From: Halorientalis marina
Lineage (GTDB): Archaea > Halobacteriota > Halobacteria > Halobacteriales > Haloarculaceae
Reading direction: 5' to 3'
DNA length: 64,000 nt
NCBI RefSeq assembly: GCF_023028345.1
Contig: NZ_CP095488.1
Location: 1-64,000 of the forward strand
Shown here: positions 49,205 through 58,192 of the stretch, in pieces
Position numbering within the stretch: the stretch's first letter is position 1
Layout: each line of letters opens with the position of its first letter
Position numbers and translations under genes: made by a program
Notes under the pieces: model-generated
Told to the model about the DNA's origin: nothing
The model's database searches: none
Seen by the model: only the letters and a program-made list of their open reading frames with translations

Positions 49205-50470
49205 ATGAGTGATATGAAAAACGGTGTGTTCACCGTTGCAGGCAGTAAGGGTGGCGTCGGCAAAACGACGACCACGATCAACCTCGCGGCCACGCTCGCG
49301 GGCGGTGGGAGTGACGTTATCGTGATCGAATTGGATCTTGCGATGGCCAATATCGTCGATTTCGTTGACTTGGAAACAGAGCTCACCGCCAAACCCACGC
49401 TTCACGATGTGTTAGCCGACGATACGGCCGTCTTCGACGCGATTCGTGAGGCCCCTGGCGGGTTCGACCTGCTCCCGAGCGGTGTTGAACTCGACGGCTT
49501 CGCAGACGTCGATGTCACCCGGTTAGAATGGGTCCTCGACGCACTTGAGTCACCGTACGATGTGATCCTCCTGGACACGGGCGCAGGCGTGAGTGAGGAA
49601 ACGGTCTTCCCGCTGAGCGTGGCCGATGGGGTCATTCTCGTCTCGACGCCGCGGGCTGCGGCCGTGCGCGACACGAAAAAGACCAAGCGACTGGCCACCG
49701 ACGCCGGCACGGACGTCGTCGGCGTCGTGTTCACGCGGTCTGGCACAGGCACGTCGCCGCCCCCGGCCCGTCTCGCGGAGTTTCTCGACGTCGAGTTCCT
49801 GGGACACGTGCCACGCGATGACGCCGTGCCCCGCGCGCAGGATGCCGGCGAACCCGTTCCGCGTCACGCTCCTGAAAGCGACGCCGCACACGCCTATCAC
49901 GAGGTTGCGACCACCGCGTTCGACCTCCCCACCCAGCCGGCCGGCACCGGTCACAGTGACGATGGCGCTGCTGCCGATGCGGACAGCCACTCACCACAGG
50001 CCCAGTCTTCCGGCCCCGTGGACGCTACCAATAGTGAGGCACCTGAGGCGACTATCGGGTCCGTGCTGGAGACCCCGTTATCGCGTTCGGATGCACGCAC
50101 CGACGGACTCGGCAGCGACGAGTCCGAGCCGGCGACGCCAGTTCAGGCGGCCATCGATCACCAGGCCCAGTCGCTACAATCCAGGACAGGTGCGGACACC
50201 GCCGCAACCGGGACCACAGAACGCGGGACCGAGTACAGCGCTGAAACTGATCAGGACGATTCTGCAACTGAGTCCGACCAGGACGCTACGACCGAACAGT
50301 CTGAGACGGGGAAAGACGACGAGCAGCAGACGAGTTCTGAACAGGGCGACGCAGAGCACGCAGCGGCGAATGCGGACCCAGCCGACGAATCGGAATCGGA
50401 CCAGCACGGCCAGCAATCTCTAGCCAGTCGAGCGAAGCGGTTCGTGACGACTCGGCTCGGCTCAGAGTAA
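49205..50470 (+). CDS. MinD/ParA-like ATPase with long acidic C-terminal tail
   Basis: 421-aa protein. Residues 1-245 form a deviant Walker ATPase: SKGGVGKTTTTINLAA (14-29), VIELDLAMANIVDF, YDVILLDTGAGVSEETVFPL and VGVVFTRSG. This is the MinD branch, whose members position cellular structures by ATP-dependent membrane binding. A disordered Asp/Glu/Gln/Ser-rich linker (about 250-400) ends in a basic amphipathic-looking segment SLASRAKRFVTTRLG, possibly a membrane-targeting helix. An upstream GTG at 49142 is in frame, and a TATA-like TATATAAT stands at about 49100. I prefer the ATG at 49205 on family grounds. It is not in a minCDE-type operon. Confidence 0.8.
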   Translation: MSDMKNGVFTVAGSKGGVGKTTTTINLAATLAGGGSDVIVIELDLAMANIVDFVDLETELTAKPTLHDVLADDTAVFDAIREAPGGFDLLPSGVELDGFADVDVTRLEWVLDALESPYDVILLDTGAGVSEETVFPLSVADGVILVSTPRAAAVRDTKKTKRLATDAGTDVVGVVFTRSGTGTSPPPARLAEFLDVEFLGHVPRDDAVPRAQDAGEPVPRHAPESDAAHAYHEVATTAFDLPTQPAGTGHSDDGAAADADSHSPQAQSSGPVDATNSEAPEATIGSVLETPLSRSDARTDGLGSDESEPATPVQAAIDHQAQSLQSRTGADTAATGTTERGTEYSAETDQDDSATESDQDATTEQSETGKDDEQQTSSEQGDAEHAAANADPADESESDQHGQQSLASRAKRFVTTRLGSE

Positions 50471-50580
50471 GCGCGGGAACAGCCCTCTGAGTAGCACCGA
50501 CCCGCCCTCCCAACCGACCCCCCTCACCGACTCACCAACCCACACAGATGTTCGCCGCCAACACGCCGACACGAAGAACC

Positions 50581-51363
50581 ATGCAGGACAAACAGACACC
50601 GTCACGAGTGACCGGCGCGAGCTCGGGCAACGGGCGAGCAATCGCAACATCGTTCGCTGACGAAGGTGCTGCCGTCGTGTGTGCGGACCTCATCGAGAAG
50701 CCGAGGGACGAGGGATACGAGGACCAGATTGACACAGCGACACACGAACTGATCGAAGAGCGCGGCGGGGATGCGGTCTTCGCTGAATGTGACGTGACCG
50801 ACCGGGAGCAGGTGCGGTCCGTGATAGATGCCGCCGTCGAGGAATTCGGACACCTCGATATCGTCGTGAACAACGCAGGGATTTTCACCCGGTACGTCGA
50901 CATCACCGAGACGACGCACGAGGAGTGGGACCAGACCATCGGTGTCAATCTGACCGGAGTCTGGAACGGGACCAAGGAAGGGGTCGAGCAGATGATCGAA
51001 CAGGGCCACGGCGGGCGCGTAATCAACGTCGCGTCGGTCGGGGGCCTCGTCGGCCTGGAGAACGAACCCGCGTACTCGGCTTCGAAGGGCGGCGTCGTGA
51101 ACTTCACCCGAGCAGCCGCACTCGACTGTGCAGAGCACGAAATCAATGTCAATGCGGTCTGTCCTGGCTGGATATCGACTGCGATGACACGGGAGTACCT
51201 GGAAGATCAGGAATTCATGGCAGAACTCGAAGATGCGACACCCTGGCCACGGTTAGGTGAGCCCGACGACGTTGCAGACGCGTGTACGTTCCTCGCTGGG
51301 CCTCGAGCCGAGTGGATTACTGGGCACTCTCTGGCCGTCGATGGAGGGTATACAGCACAGTGA
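50581..51363 (+). CDS. Short-chain dehydrogenase/reductase with unusual N-terminus
   Basis: 260-aa SDR oxidoreductase. It has the NAD(P) loop TGASSGNGRAIA (11-22), LDIVVNNAGIF (about 93-103), a catalytic Ser in NVASVGG (about 146) and YSASK (about 164-168). WITGHSLAVDGGY ends the protein. The expected beta-1 strand before TGASSG (usually VALIVTGASSG) is shortened to PSRVTGASSG, and the usual GIG is GNG. So a few bases may have been lost near the start, and cofactor binding could be weakened. The substrate is unknown. It lies 110 bases after the MinD-like gene. Confidence 0.82.
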   Translation: MQDKQTPSRVTGASSGNGRAIATSFADEGAAVVCADLIEKPRDEGYEDQIDTATHELIEERGGDAVFAECDVTDREQVRSVIDAAVEEFGHLDIVVNNAGIFTRYVDITETTHEEWDQTIGVNLTGVWNGTKEGVEQMIEQGHGGRVINVASVGGLVGLENEPAYSASKGGVVNFTRAAALDCAEHEINVNAVCPGWISTAMTREYLEDQEFMAELEDATPWPRLGEPDDVADACTFLAGPRAEWITGHSLAVDGGYTAQ

Positions 51364-51842
51364 CACTCCCCCCTGGCATGACTGCTGCGGACACTCTCTG
51401 ACGTCCCAGCCACTTCTTTTGCTGCCGACATTTTCACTATGTAGCACGGCGGTCCTGGATCTCAACGGAAATTGGCAGAACCGACAGCGGTACGTTGGCA
51501 TCCACACTGAGCAGGTGATTCACCGGTAGCGGCTTGAAACCAGCTGTGGCTGAGTGCTCCATAGACTCGCTGAACCAACCGAGTCGATTACAAAATTTCT
51601 GACACCGGTGGGGGTTGGGTAGAGTTGCTGACTACATCTTCTGTATGCAGCAGCGCTCTGATAACATCAACGCGAACTGGTAGAAGCTACAGCGGTAGGT
51701 TGGCAGTCTGCACTGAGCAGTTCAAGTTGGTGAAGTCGTTAGCCGAACTGGTGTCCAATACGCGCGTCAGGTGTAGCAAGGCATTCCGCTCCGAATTCGT
51801 TCTCGCCGACTGGGAATGTCGCGTAGAATATCGGCTGTCGGC
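51364..51842. repeat. Intergenic region with two diverged direct repeats
   Basis: A segment of about 53 bases at 51462-51514 (TCAACG...ACAGCGGTACGTTGGCA...CACTGAGCAG) recurs in altered form at 51667-51720 (TCAACG...ACAGCGGTAGGTTGGCA...CACTGAGCAG), about 205 bases on. Each is preceded by similar TATG(T/C)AGCA sequence. The copies share about three quarters of their bases. No gene is evident, and the region is less GC-rich than its surroundings. These may be ends of a decayed mobile element or regulatory RNA-like repeats. Confidence 0.55.
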
Positions 51843-52244
51843 TTAGTGCGCGGTAAATATCCCCAGGCTACCATCGTTTTCAATCAACACCTCCACGCCC
51901 ACAGAGGTATCATCAGAGCCAGGAAGATCGACTGCATGCCACGTATCGGACGGAGAGAGCCTCGCACGAATGACGAAGTCACCCGCTGTGTCGAGCCACG
52001 GTCCTTCGATCGTAGCGCTATCGTACTCTCCCTCAGAGAGGGCCGCGAGTTCGACAGTTTCGTCCGCAACGATTTCTCCGTCTTTTTCGACCTCAACTGA
52101 GACATCGTGCCGTGACCCGTCGAGATTAACGACTTCGATGAACTCTATGCGGAGTTCTTGTGAAGATCGTAATCGGCTGCAACCAGCCGTGCTCACAGCT
52201 ACTGTAGCGACTATCGCGGCGAGGATTTGACGTCGGAGGGCCAT
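51843..52244 (-). CDS. Lipoprotein of unknown function
   Basis: 133-aa predicted lipoprotein. It has a basic start (MALRRQ), a hydrophobic core and a lipobox AVSTAGCS with Cys at about 23, then a small beta-rich domain: FIEVVNLDGSRHDVSVEVEK, ETVELAALSEGEYDS. This resembles the CARDB-like/immunoglobulin-type exported domains common in haloarchaea. The frame is open 51 codons upstream, but the signal peptide fixes the start. It is divergent from a lipoprotein of the same architecture at 52547. Confidence 0.65.
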   Translation of the reverse strand: MALRRQILAAIVATVAVSTAGCSRLRSSQELRIEFIEVVNLDGSRHDVSVEVEKDGEIVADETVELAALSEGEYDSATIEGPWLDTAGDFVIRARLSPSDTWHAVDLPGSDDTSVGVEVLIENDGSLGIFTAH

Positions 52245-52546
52245 CGGTATCTGTGGGATCTGGTCCAGCCACTCATATTGTTTCATATCCCAAATTATCG
52301 GTCCGGTATCTGTTTCAACAGTTTCAACCGTGACTGATATGCGCGTTCCGTCTTGCACGAGACAATCAGATAGTAATCTGATCTGATGATCCTCCAACTG
52401 TTGGATGTAGAGCGGAGAGTCAACAGCGCCCCCCGTTCACGCGAAATTACGCTGTATCAAGACAGCTGTCCAGTAAGTGCGCGTGTGGCTCAAACCAAGA
52501 TTGTAGCGTTCCGCGATTTTTTGGGTTGGACGAACGTCGGAATCGT
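52245..52546. promoter_or_regulatory. Divergent promoter region of two lipoproteins with a palindrome
   Basis: Between the two lipoprotein starts lies ATCAGAT-AGTA-ATCTGAT (52365-52382), a perfect 7-base inverted repeat, directly followed by a further overlapping ATCTGAT (52381-52387). This is a good candidate binding site. The region is relatively A/T-rich. No other gene was supported. Confidence 0.45.
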
Positions 52547-52942
52547 ATGAAGCGTCGTACGTGTCTCGGTCTCTGCGCTGGGGTCCTTTCGAGTGGGTGT
52601 CTCGGCCAGACAGACCAGCCGACGACGAACATTGCCTGGATACACCTCAGGAATAATCGCGACCAAGCCCGTGACGTCACTGTCGGTATCGAGCGAAACG
52701 GCGGGGAGGTCTTCAGAGAGACCTACCAACTCGGGACCAGCGGTGAGCGATCAACACGCAGAATAGACGACCCCGTGAACGGAGCGGGACACTACACGGT
52801 GTATTTCGATATCGGCGATCAAGTGGTTCACCTCCACCCCTCGGAATATGCAGACGTACCCGAGCCGTGTGTCGGTATTCAGTACGCGTTTCATGAGCAA
52901 GAGACGACGGAATTCGAACTCAAGCGCATGGGCGAGTGTTAA
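52547..52942 (+). CDS. Lipoprotein of unknown function, paralog-like to its neighbour
   Basis: 131-aa predicted lipoprotein: MKRRTCLGLCAGVLSSGCLG, with a lipobox ending at Cys 18. A beta-rich domain follows (WIHLRNNRDQARDVTVGIER, ETYQLGTSGERSTRRI, HYTVYFDIGDQVVHLHP). The order of elements (V-x-V-E-K/R-N/D-G, T-V/Y-E/Q-L, then a GD/GH strand) parallels the divergent lipoprotein at 52244, so the two are probably old paralogs. It may be secreted and anchored to the outer face of the membrane. Function unknown. Confidence 0.65.
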   Translation: MKRRTCLGLCAGVLSSGCLGQTDQPTTNIAWIHLRNNRDQARDVTVGIERNGGEVFRETYQLGTSGERSTRRIDDPVNGAGHYTVYFDIGDQVVHLHPSEYADVPEPCVGIQYAFHEQETTEFELKRMGEC

Positions 52943-53457
52943 GTCTCCCTCAGTCCGTGACGTCGAGTCCGGGTGGGTCACCTGACCGACTCGCGCCCTG
53001 TATTCAGCACGCCGCTCAGAAGGTGTCGACTGTCTGTATTGTCCCGCCGTCCACCTTGGGAACGTGTCTGCTGACGGGGTCCCGTTCAGACTACTATACT
53101 GGTGGCCAGAAGTAATCGGATATTCACCCAGAGAGGCCCCGTTTAGAAGAGTCGAGACGGTTATTCTACCAAGATGCCGCGTGAAGACTTCTGGCTGTTA
53201 GTATAGTAGATGCAGTAGTGCCTCTGCAGGCCCCGGTTCGACTGTCGAACGAGTCGTCTTTTGAGGCGTGAAACGGCCGAATTCAGCGTTCTGAACTGCG
53301 AGAATTCCGCCCTCACTCCCCGACCAAAATTGTGGGAGTGACCGTTGACCTGCGGTGTCGTCACCTGAGAGTGTGGAGGTTCTTCATCGATTGTATTAAC
53401 AACAGAGTATATTCGAATAGCCAAATTTATTATCTTGCTCTATAGTCTTAATAACCG
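52943..53457. other. A/T-richer intergenic region before the cobalt/nickel importer
   Basis: About 515 bases. An open frame of 87 codons on the minus strand (53161-53424) lacks haloarchaeal composition and is probably chance. No riboswitch-like structure was recognised. The right end contains the importer promoter. Confidence 0.4.
53426..53432 (+). promoter_or_regulatory. TATA-like box of the cobalt/nickel importer operon
   Basis: TTTATTA lies 26-32 bases before the ATG at 53458, as in a leaderless haloarchaeal promoter. No metal-responsive operator was identified with confidence. Confidence 0.5.
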
Positions 53458-54138
53458 ATGGCACACATACACCTTGGAGAAGGCTCGTTTCCGCTGTGGG
53501 CGCTGGCCCTCTGGACTGCTCTCGGCACCGTACTGATTAGTACGGTCGTATATCGTGTACGGAAGGGCGGTATCGAGACCCACCAGATCGCACTTGCAGG
53601 AATCGCTGCAGCGGCGAGTTTCGCAATATTTCAGCTGAACATTCCCGTGTGGGGCGGTATTCACATGAATCTCACCGGCCTCGTCGGTATCTTGGCTGGT
53701 CCCCTACTCGGGGCACTCATCGCACTGGTCGTGAACATCTTCTCAGCAGCACTCGGCCACGGTGCCGTCGGACTCCTCGGAGCGAACACCCTGGTCAACG
53801 CTTCGGAAGCGATCGTCGCCTACTACGCCTTCCGGACGCTGGTCCGGATGGATTGGGACGTGTTCCCGGCGGGTGCGAGTGCGGCGACGCTCGGACTGTC
53901 GGCCGGTGCAATCCTGATGGGCGCGATCATCGTCATCAGCGGCGTCAACGGAAGCGCGCTCCCCCGAGCCGACCTGACGGTCGCCGTCGCCGGACTCGTC
54001 GGCCTGAATCTCGGCGTCGCAGTGATCGAGGGAATCCTCACCGGCTTCATCGTTCAATTCCTCGTGTCTGTCCGGCCGGACCTGGTCGGACTCGTCGGCA
54101 GCGTGGGGAGTGGGGAATCCTCGGGGGTGACGGCCTGA
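53458..54138 (+). CDS. cbiM: CbiM/NikM-type substrate-binding membrane subunit of an ECF metal importer
   Basis: 226-aa polytopic membrane protein with the CbiM/NikM outline. It has a His-containing N-terminus (MAHIHLGEGSFPLW) that in the family enters the channel and helps coordinate the metal, then GGIHMNLTGLVGILAGPLLG, LGHGAVGLLGANTLVNA and about seven hydrophobic segments. The family transports Co2+ or Ni2+; the sequence alone does not decide which. It overlaps the next gene by one base (TGATG) and heads a four-gene operon with a complete set of ECF components. Confidence 0.85.
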   Translation: MAHIHLGEGSFPLWALALWTALGTVLISTVVYRVRKGGIETHQIALAGIAAAASFAIFQLNIPVWGGIHMNLTGLVGILAGPLLGALIALVVNIFSAALGHGAVGLLGANTLVNASEAIVAYYAFRTLVRMDWDVFPAGASAATLGLSAGAILMGAIIVISGVNGSALPRADLTVAVAGLVGLNLGVAVIEGILTGFIVQFLVSVRPDLVGLVGSVGSGESSGVTA

Positions 54139-54461
54139 TGGACCGCTGGAAGCAGTACGGCGGCCTCCTCGGACTGCTGGCGGTCTGCTTCGGTGCGGGA
54201 TTGTGGGGGTTCACCTCGACCGGCGGAGCGCTCCCGTGGGCCAAGCGATCCGCACAGACACTCCAACGGGGGGTCCAGGAGAGCAGTGGGGCACTCATAG
54301 ATGTTGGTCGGGGAATCGTCGTCGCTGGCCCCATTCGAAAAGGCGGGATGATGCTCGAATTCACCGGACTCGTCGTCCTCCTCGCCCTCGTCGGAGTCGG
54401 ACTGTACGTCTACGCAGACCGATACAAAGGCCTCGAAGAGCAGGAACGCGCGGCAAAATAA
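54138..54461 (+). CDS. CbiN/NikN-like small membrane subunit
   Basis: 107-aa protein with two hydrophobic segments (about 8-28 and 74-94) and a periplasm-facing loop of about 45 residues between them. This is the topology of CbiN/NikN accessory subunits of cobalt/nickel ECF importers. The sequence is only loosely like bacterial CbiN, so the call rests on position between M and Q genes and on topology. The start overlaps the cbiM stop (TGATG), and the CbiQ-like GTG start follows 2 bases after its stop. Confidence 0.65.
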   Translation: MDRWKQYGGLLGLLAVCFGAGLWGFTSTGGALPWAKRSAQTLQRGVQESSGALIDVGRGIVVAGPIRKGGMMLEFTGLVVLLALVGVGLYVYADRYKGLEEQERAAK

Positions 54462-54463
54462 CC

Positions 54464-55276
54464 GTGACGACGCTCTCGAACCACGTTCCCGACCCCCGAC
54501 TCATCACGGCCTACGCTGAGCAGCGCAGCAGCTTACTGCACCGCGTGAACCCGTGGACGAAACTCGGCATCGTCGGTGCGCTCGTCCTTGCAGTCACAGT
54601 ACTCGATAACGTGGCACTGCTGGCTGCCCTGTACGGTGTAGTCCTGCTAGTATACGGACTCGCCGACCTCCCGTTCAGACGGCTGGTGGGCTGGTACACG
54701 TTGCCGCTGCTGTTCATTATCTCCGTCGCAGGACCGCTAGCGTTCCTGGAACCTGGAGTACCGATTGGCGGGGCTCTCACGACACCCATCGGTGAGGTCT
54801 CGATCACGTGGACGGGTCTCGGGCTGTTCGCCGAGCTTAGTTTCAGGTCGCTGATCGTCGTCACGTTCACTTTGACGGCCACGATGACGACGAAGTACAC
54901 GGAATCCGCCTACATTCTCGGCCGTGTACTCCCACGGCCAGTTGACCAAGTCGCGCTGCTCACGTACCGCTTCACTTTCGTGATGGTCGAGGTGCTGGAG
55001 GACCTGGTGAAGGCTGCACTTGCCCGTGGTGCGAACCTCTCGGATTTCCGGTCGAACAAGCGTCTATACGCTCGAATGCTCGGGATGACGATGTTGTCTG
55101 CAATCGAGCAGTCCGAGCGACTCGTCAAGTCGATGGAAGCACGCGGCTACGATGGCGATATTACCCTCTATGGTGATGTCCCGCGGCCGCCTATCCACGA
55201 GGTTCTCGTCGTCGTTGGATCGTACGCAGCGACCATCGGCTATGCAGCAGTCGTGGCGTACGGGGTGGCCGTATGA
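54464..55276 (+). CDS. cbiQ: CbiQ/EcfT-type transmembrane coupling subunit
   Basis: 270-aa membrane protein of the EcfT/CbiQ family, which couples ATP hydrolysis to the substrate subunit. It shows LLHRVNPWTKLG near the start, typical of the family. Four to six hydrophobic segments follow, then the cytoplasmic coupling motifs ARGANL/MEARGYDG (A-R-G signatures at about 195 and 233), which contact the ATPase. It starts at GTG 54464, 2 bases after the upstream stop, and overlaps cbiO by ATGA. Confidence 0.85.
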   Translation: MTTLSNHVPDPRLITAYAEQRSSLLHRVNPWTKLGIVGALVLAVTVLDNVALLAALYGVVLLVYGLADLPFRRLVGWYTLPLLFIISVAGPLAFLEPGVPIGGALTTPIGEVSITWTGLGLFAELSFRSLIVVTFTLTATMTTKYTESAYILGRVLPRPVDQVALLTYRFTFVMVEVLEDLVKAALARGANLSDFRSNKRLYARMLGMTMLSAIEQSERLVKSMEARGYDGDITLYGDVPRPPIHEVLVVVGSYAATIGYAAVVAYGVAV

Positions 55277-56139
55277 GCCGGAACGCATCACCACTCGTCT
55301 CTCTACAATGTGAGGCACACACCTATCCTGATGGAACTGTCGGGATGCACGAAGTCGAGTTCGAGGTCTATCCTGACGAGGTAGTCGCACTTGTCGGTGG
55401 CAACGGCGCGGGGAAATCGACGCTGCTCGAACACCTGAACGCGACGCTCGTACCCGACGACGGTGACCTCGTGGTCGATGGGGTTTCGATCACCGAGGAC
55501 AACAAAGCACACGCCAGAAAGGAAGTCGGATTCGTCTTCCAGGATGCCGACACGCAACTCGTCGCACCGACTGTTCTGGACGACGTGATGTTCGGACTTC
55601 AGAACTATGGTATCTCGGGGAAAGAGGCCGAGGAACGTGCTCGTGAAGCCCTCGCCACCGTTGACGCCGGCCATCTTGAAGACCGGATCCCACACTATCT
55701 GAGCGGCGGTGAGAAACGACTCGTTGGGTTGGCCGGAGTGCTGGTCCTGGAACCGAGCGTGATCGTTCTCGACGAACCGCTGGCCGGATTGGACCCCGAG
55801 CGTTCACGACTGGTCGCTGACCGCATCGAACAGGTCCACGAAGCGGGAGTGAGTGTTGTCCTTTCGACGCACGACCTCGAATTCGCGGCCGAAGTGAGCG
55901 ACCGCGTCTGCGTGATGGCCGACGGAAATATAATCGGCGGTGGCACCCCGCGCGAGGTGTTCTACGACGATGCGCTGTTAGACGAAGCGAATCTGCATCC
56001 ACCAAGTCCTGTTCGCGTGGTTCGGGGTGCAGGGTTAGATTCGAGTGCTCGACCGATCACTGAGAGGGAGCTTGAAACGCTTCTCGCAAACCAGTCCCGG
56101 GTTGGGGGTGTTTCCTCCACCGGAAAGCGCTCGGACTGA
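55273..56139 (+). CDS. cbiO: CbiO/EcfA-type ATP-binding subunit
   Basis: 288-aa ABC ATPase. It has Walker A GGNGAGKST (42-50), Q-loop VFQDADTQLVAPTV, signature LSGGEKR (about 143-149), Walker B VIVLDEPLAGLD (about 164-175) and H-loop STHD. The FQDADTQL Q-loop is typical of ECF ATPases. It closes the operon and overlaps cbiQ by ATGA. One ATPase gene implies a homodimer, as in cobalt/nickel ECF importers. Confidence 0.9.
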   Translation: MSRNASPLVSLQCEAHTYPDGTVGMHEVEFEVYPDEVVALVGGNGAGKSTLLEHLNATLVPDDGDLVVDGVSITEDNKAHARKEVGFVFQDADTQLVAPTVLDDVMFGLQNYGISGKEAEERAREALATVDAGHLEDRIPHYLSGGEKRLVGLAGVLVLEPSVIVLDEPLAGLDPERSRLVADRIEQVHEAGVSVVLSTHDLEFAAEVSDRVCVMADGNIIGGGTPREVFYDDALLDEANLHPPSPVRVVRGAGLDSSARPITERELETLLANQSRVGGVSSTGKRSD

Positions 56140-56344
56140 TCATAGCTAGTACGACGATCGAGAGAGATACGACCATTTCGGTCAAGATCACTCCGTCCAG
56201 AACAGACTACATTCGGGATGTGGGCTCTGGCAATATTTCAGTAGCAACAGGTGAATGTCACCAGGCGAATTTATCGTCGAACTGTGACGTGTCTCGTTGC
56301 AGTGCAGACTCCGGTACTGCTCCGGCAATACGGTTCAGCATCTG
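56140..56344. other. Spacer between the importer operon and the nuoCD pseudogene
   Basis: About 205 bases between convergent units. No gene or clear terminator hairpin was seen. Confidence 0.35.
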
Positions 56345-58036
56345 TCACCGGTCGACCTCGCCCATGATTGTGTCGAGGCTGGCCAGCGTCGCGATGAGAT
56401 CGGGGACGAACGCGGCTCCGGCCATCTCGCCGAGCGCCCGGAGATTCGAAAAGCACGGGCTGCGGATCTTGAACCGGGCGGGCGTGTCCGTGCCGTCGCT
56501 GCGGATGTAGATGCCGAGTTCACCTTTGGCGGCCTCGACCGCGCGATAGATCTCCGTGTCGGGGTCCGGCTTGAGCGTCCGGGGGACGTTGGCCTGAATC
56601 TCGCGGTCGTCTTCGGGCCACTCCTCAAGCAGATCGAGACACTGCCGGACGATCTTCGCGGATTCCTCAAGCTCGCGCATGCGGACGAGCACGCGAGCGA
56701 ACACGTCCCCGTCGGGTTCGGTGACGACGTTCCAGTCCAATTCCGGGTAATAACCGTAGGGATCGTCACCGCGGAGGTCGTGGTCGATGCCCGAACCGTG
56801 GGCGACCGGGCCGGTCACGCCGTAGTCTTTCGCGGTTTCGGGGTCGAGATAGCCCGTGTCGACACACCGCATCTGGAAGATTTCGTTGGAGGTCAGCAGA
56901 TCGTGGTACTCTTCGATCTTTTCGGGCAGGCCGTTCAGGAAGTCACGGGCCTTCTCGAAGAACTCCTCGCGGGGTTCGGGAATGTCCCAGACGACACCAC
57001 CTGGGCGGAGGTAGTTGAACATCATGCGCTGGCCGGTGAGGTCTTCCAGTAAGTCCAGCACGAGTTCGCGGTCCCGCATCGCGTACATGAAGACGACGGT
57101 GAACTCTCCGAAGATATCCAGCGCGAACGTGCCCACCGCAATCAGGTGGTTGGCAATCCGGGAGAGCTCCGCGCCCATCGTGCGGATGACCTGCGCGTAC
57201 TCGGGCACCTCGATGTCCTCCAAATCCTCCGCAGTGCGGGCGTAGGCCCACTCGTCCAACAGGCCCGAGGAGAGCCAGTCCCAGCGGTCGGGGAACGGCA
57301 TGATCTGGTGGCGGTAGGTCCACTGCTGGCACATCTGTTCCTCATTCCGGTGGATGTAGCCGATGTCCGGTTCGACGTCGACGACCGTCTCCCCGTCCAG
57401 CACCGTCTTCAGGTGGAGCACGCCGTGGGTCGAAGGGGTGGTGGGGCCCGACGTTGATGAACATCGTATCGGCGTCGGTTCCCTCGCCGCGGTGGTCCTC
57501 CTGGAGGGGGTTGGCGTGCTCACGGAAGGTGACGATCTGTGGCTGGGTCTGGTCGTAATCCAGCGAGAGCGGGTGGCCCTGCCAGGTCTCGGGCAGGAGG
57601 ATACGGCGGAGGTCGGGGTGGTCCTCGTACTCGATACCGACGAGGTCGTAGGCCTCCCGCTCGTGCCAGTCAGCGGTTCGATAGACGCCGTTTGCGCTTT
57701 GGCTGACTGGTTCGTCCTTGGCCGTCGGGACGACGACCGACAGTTCCTGTGTGGGGTCGTCGTATTTTCGGTGGTGATAGATGGACTCGTAGCGGTCCTG
57801 GCACTCCTGGGCGGTCACACAGGCACAGTGGTCGAAGCCGGCGTCCGCTTTCAGTGTCGCGAGGACTTCCTGAACCTCGTCGGGCCGAACGACGGACCCC
57901 TCGGCGTTGACGTGGGTGTCACGCTCTGGAATCTTGCCCTCGAGGAGCGTTTCCAGCGCGTCGCAGTCGAGACCTCGTCGTCGTCGTTGACGCCAGCATC
58001 CTCCGGAACGGGCGGGGTCTGGTCTTCGAGACTCAC
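56345..58036 (-). pseudogene. nuoCD: nuoCD-like (respiratory complex I) gene with two frameshifts
   Basis: The minus strand encodes a NuoC-NuoD fusion in three frames. Frame 1, from the GTG at 58036 to about 57975, reads SLEDQTPPVPEDAG to DDDEVST. Frame 2 runs to about 57440: CDALETLLEGKIPERD, ADWHEREAYDLVGIEY and MFINVGPHHP. Frame 3 runs to the stop at 56345: STHGVLHLKTVLDGE, GYIHRNEEQMCQQWTYRHQI, ending SLDTIMGEVDR. The second shift is one extra T in CCCCTTCGACC. All family landmarks are otherwise intact. No other nuo gene follows, so this is probably a transposed, recently dead copy; two sequencing errors are the alternative. Confidence 0.8.
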
Positions 58037-58107
58037 TGCCACTCCCTCCACTCTTCGACCCCTGCCGACTGCCGCATTTCGTGATTGAACATGTGGGGGT
58101 GTGTGAC
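58033..58107 (-). pseudogene. Tail of a nuoB-like gene
   Basis: About 24 codons ending ...FNHEMRQSAGVEEWREWQ and a TGA that overlaps the nuoCD GTG (GTGA), as in an intact nuoB-nuoCD operon. Upstream the sequence loses coding character, so only the gene's end came with the fragment. The nuoB identity rests on the overlap and position. Confidence 0.4.
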
Positions 58108-58192
58108 CGTTGAATTCAAAACGCTCCATGCAGTGTCTCTGTCAGAGAAACATTGCAGTCGGAATTTTTGACTGACAGAACGAAGCGCGGAT

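Noticed and set aside
53161-53424. 87-codon minus-strand frame before the cobalt/nickel importer
   Set aside because: Its composition (many Ser, Asn, Arg, few acidic residues) and lack of a promoter make it a chance frame in A/T-richer DNA.
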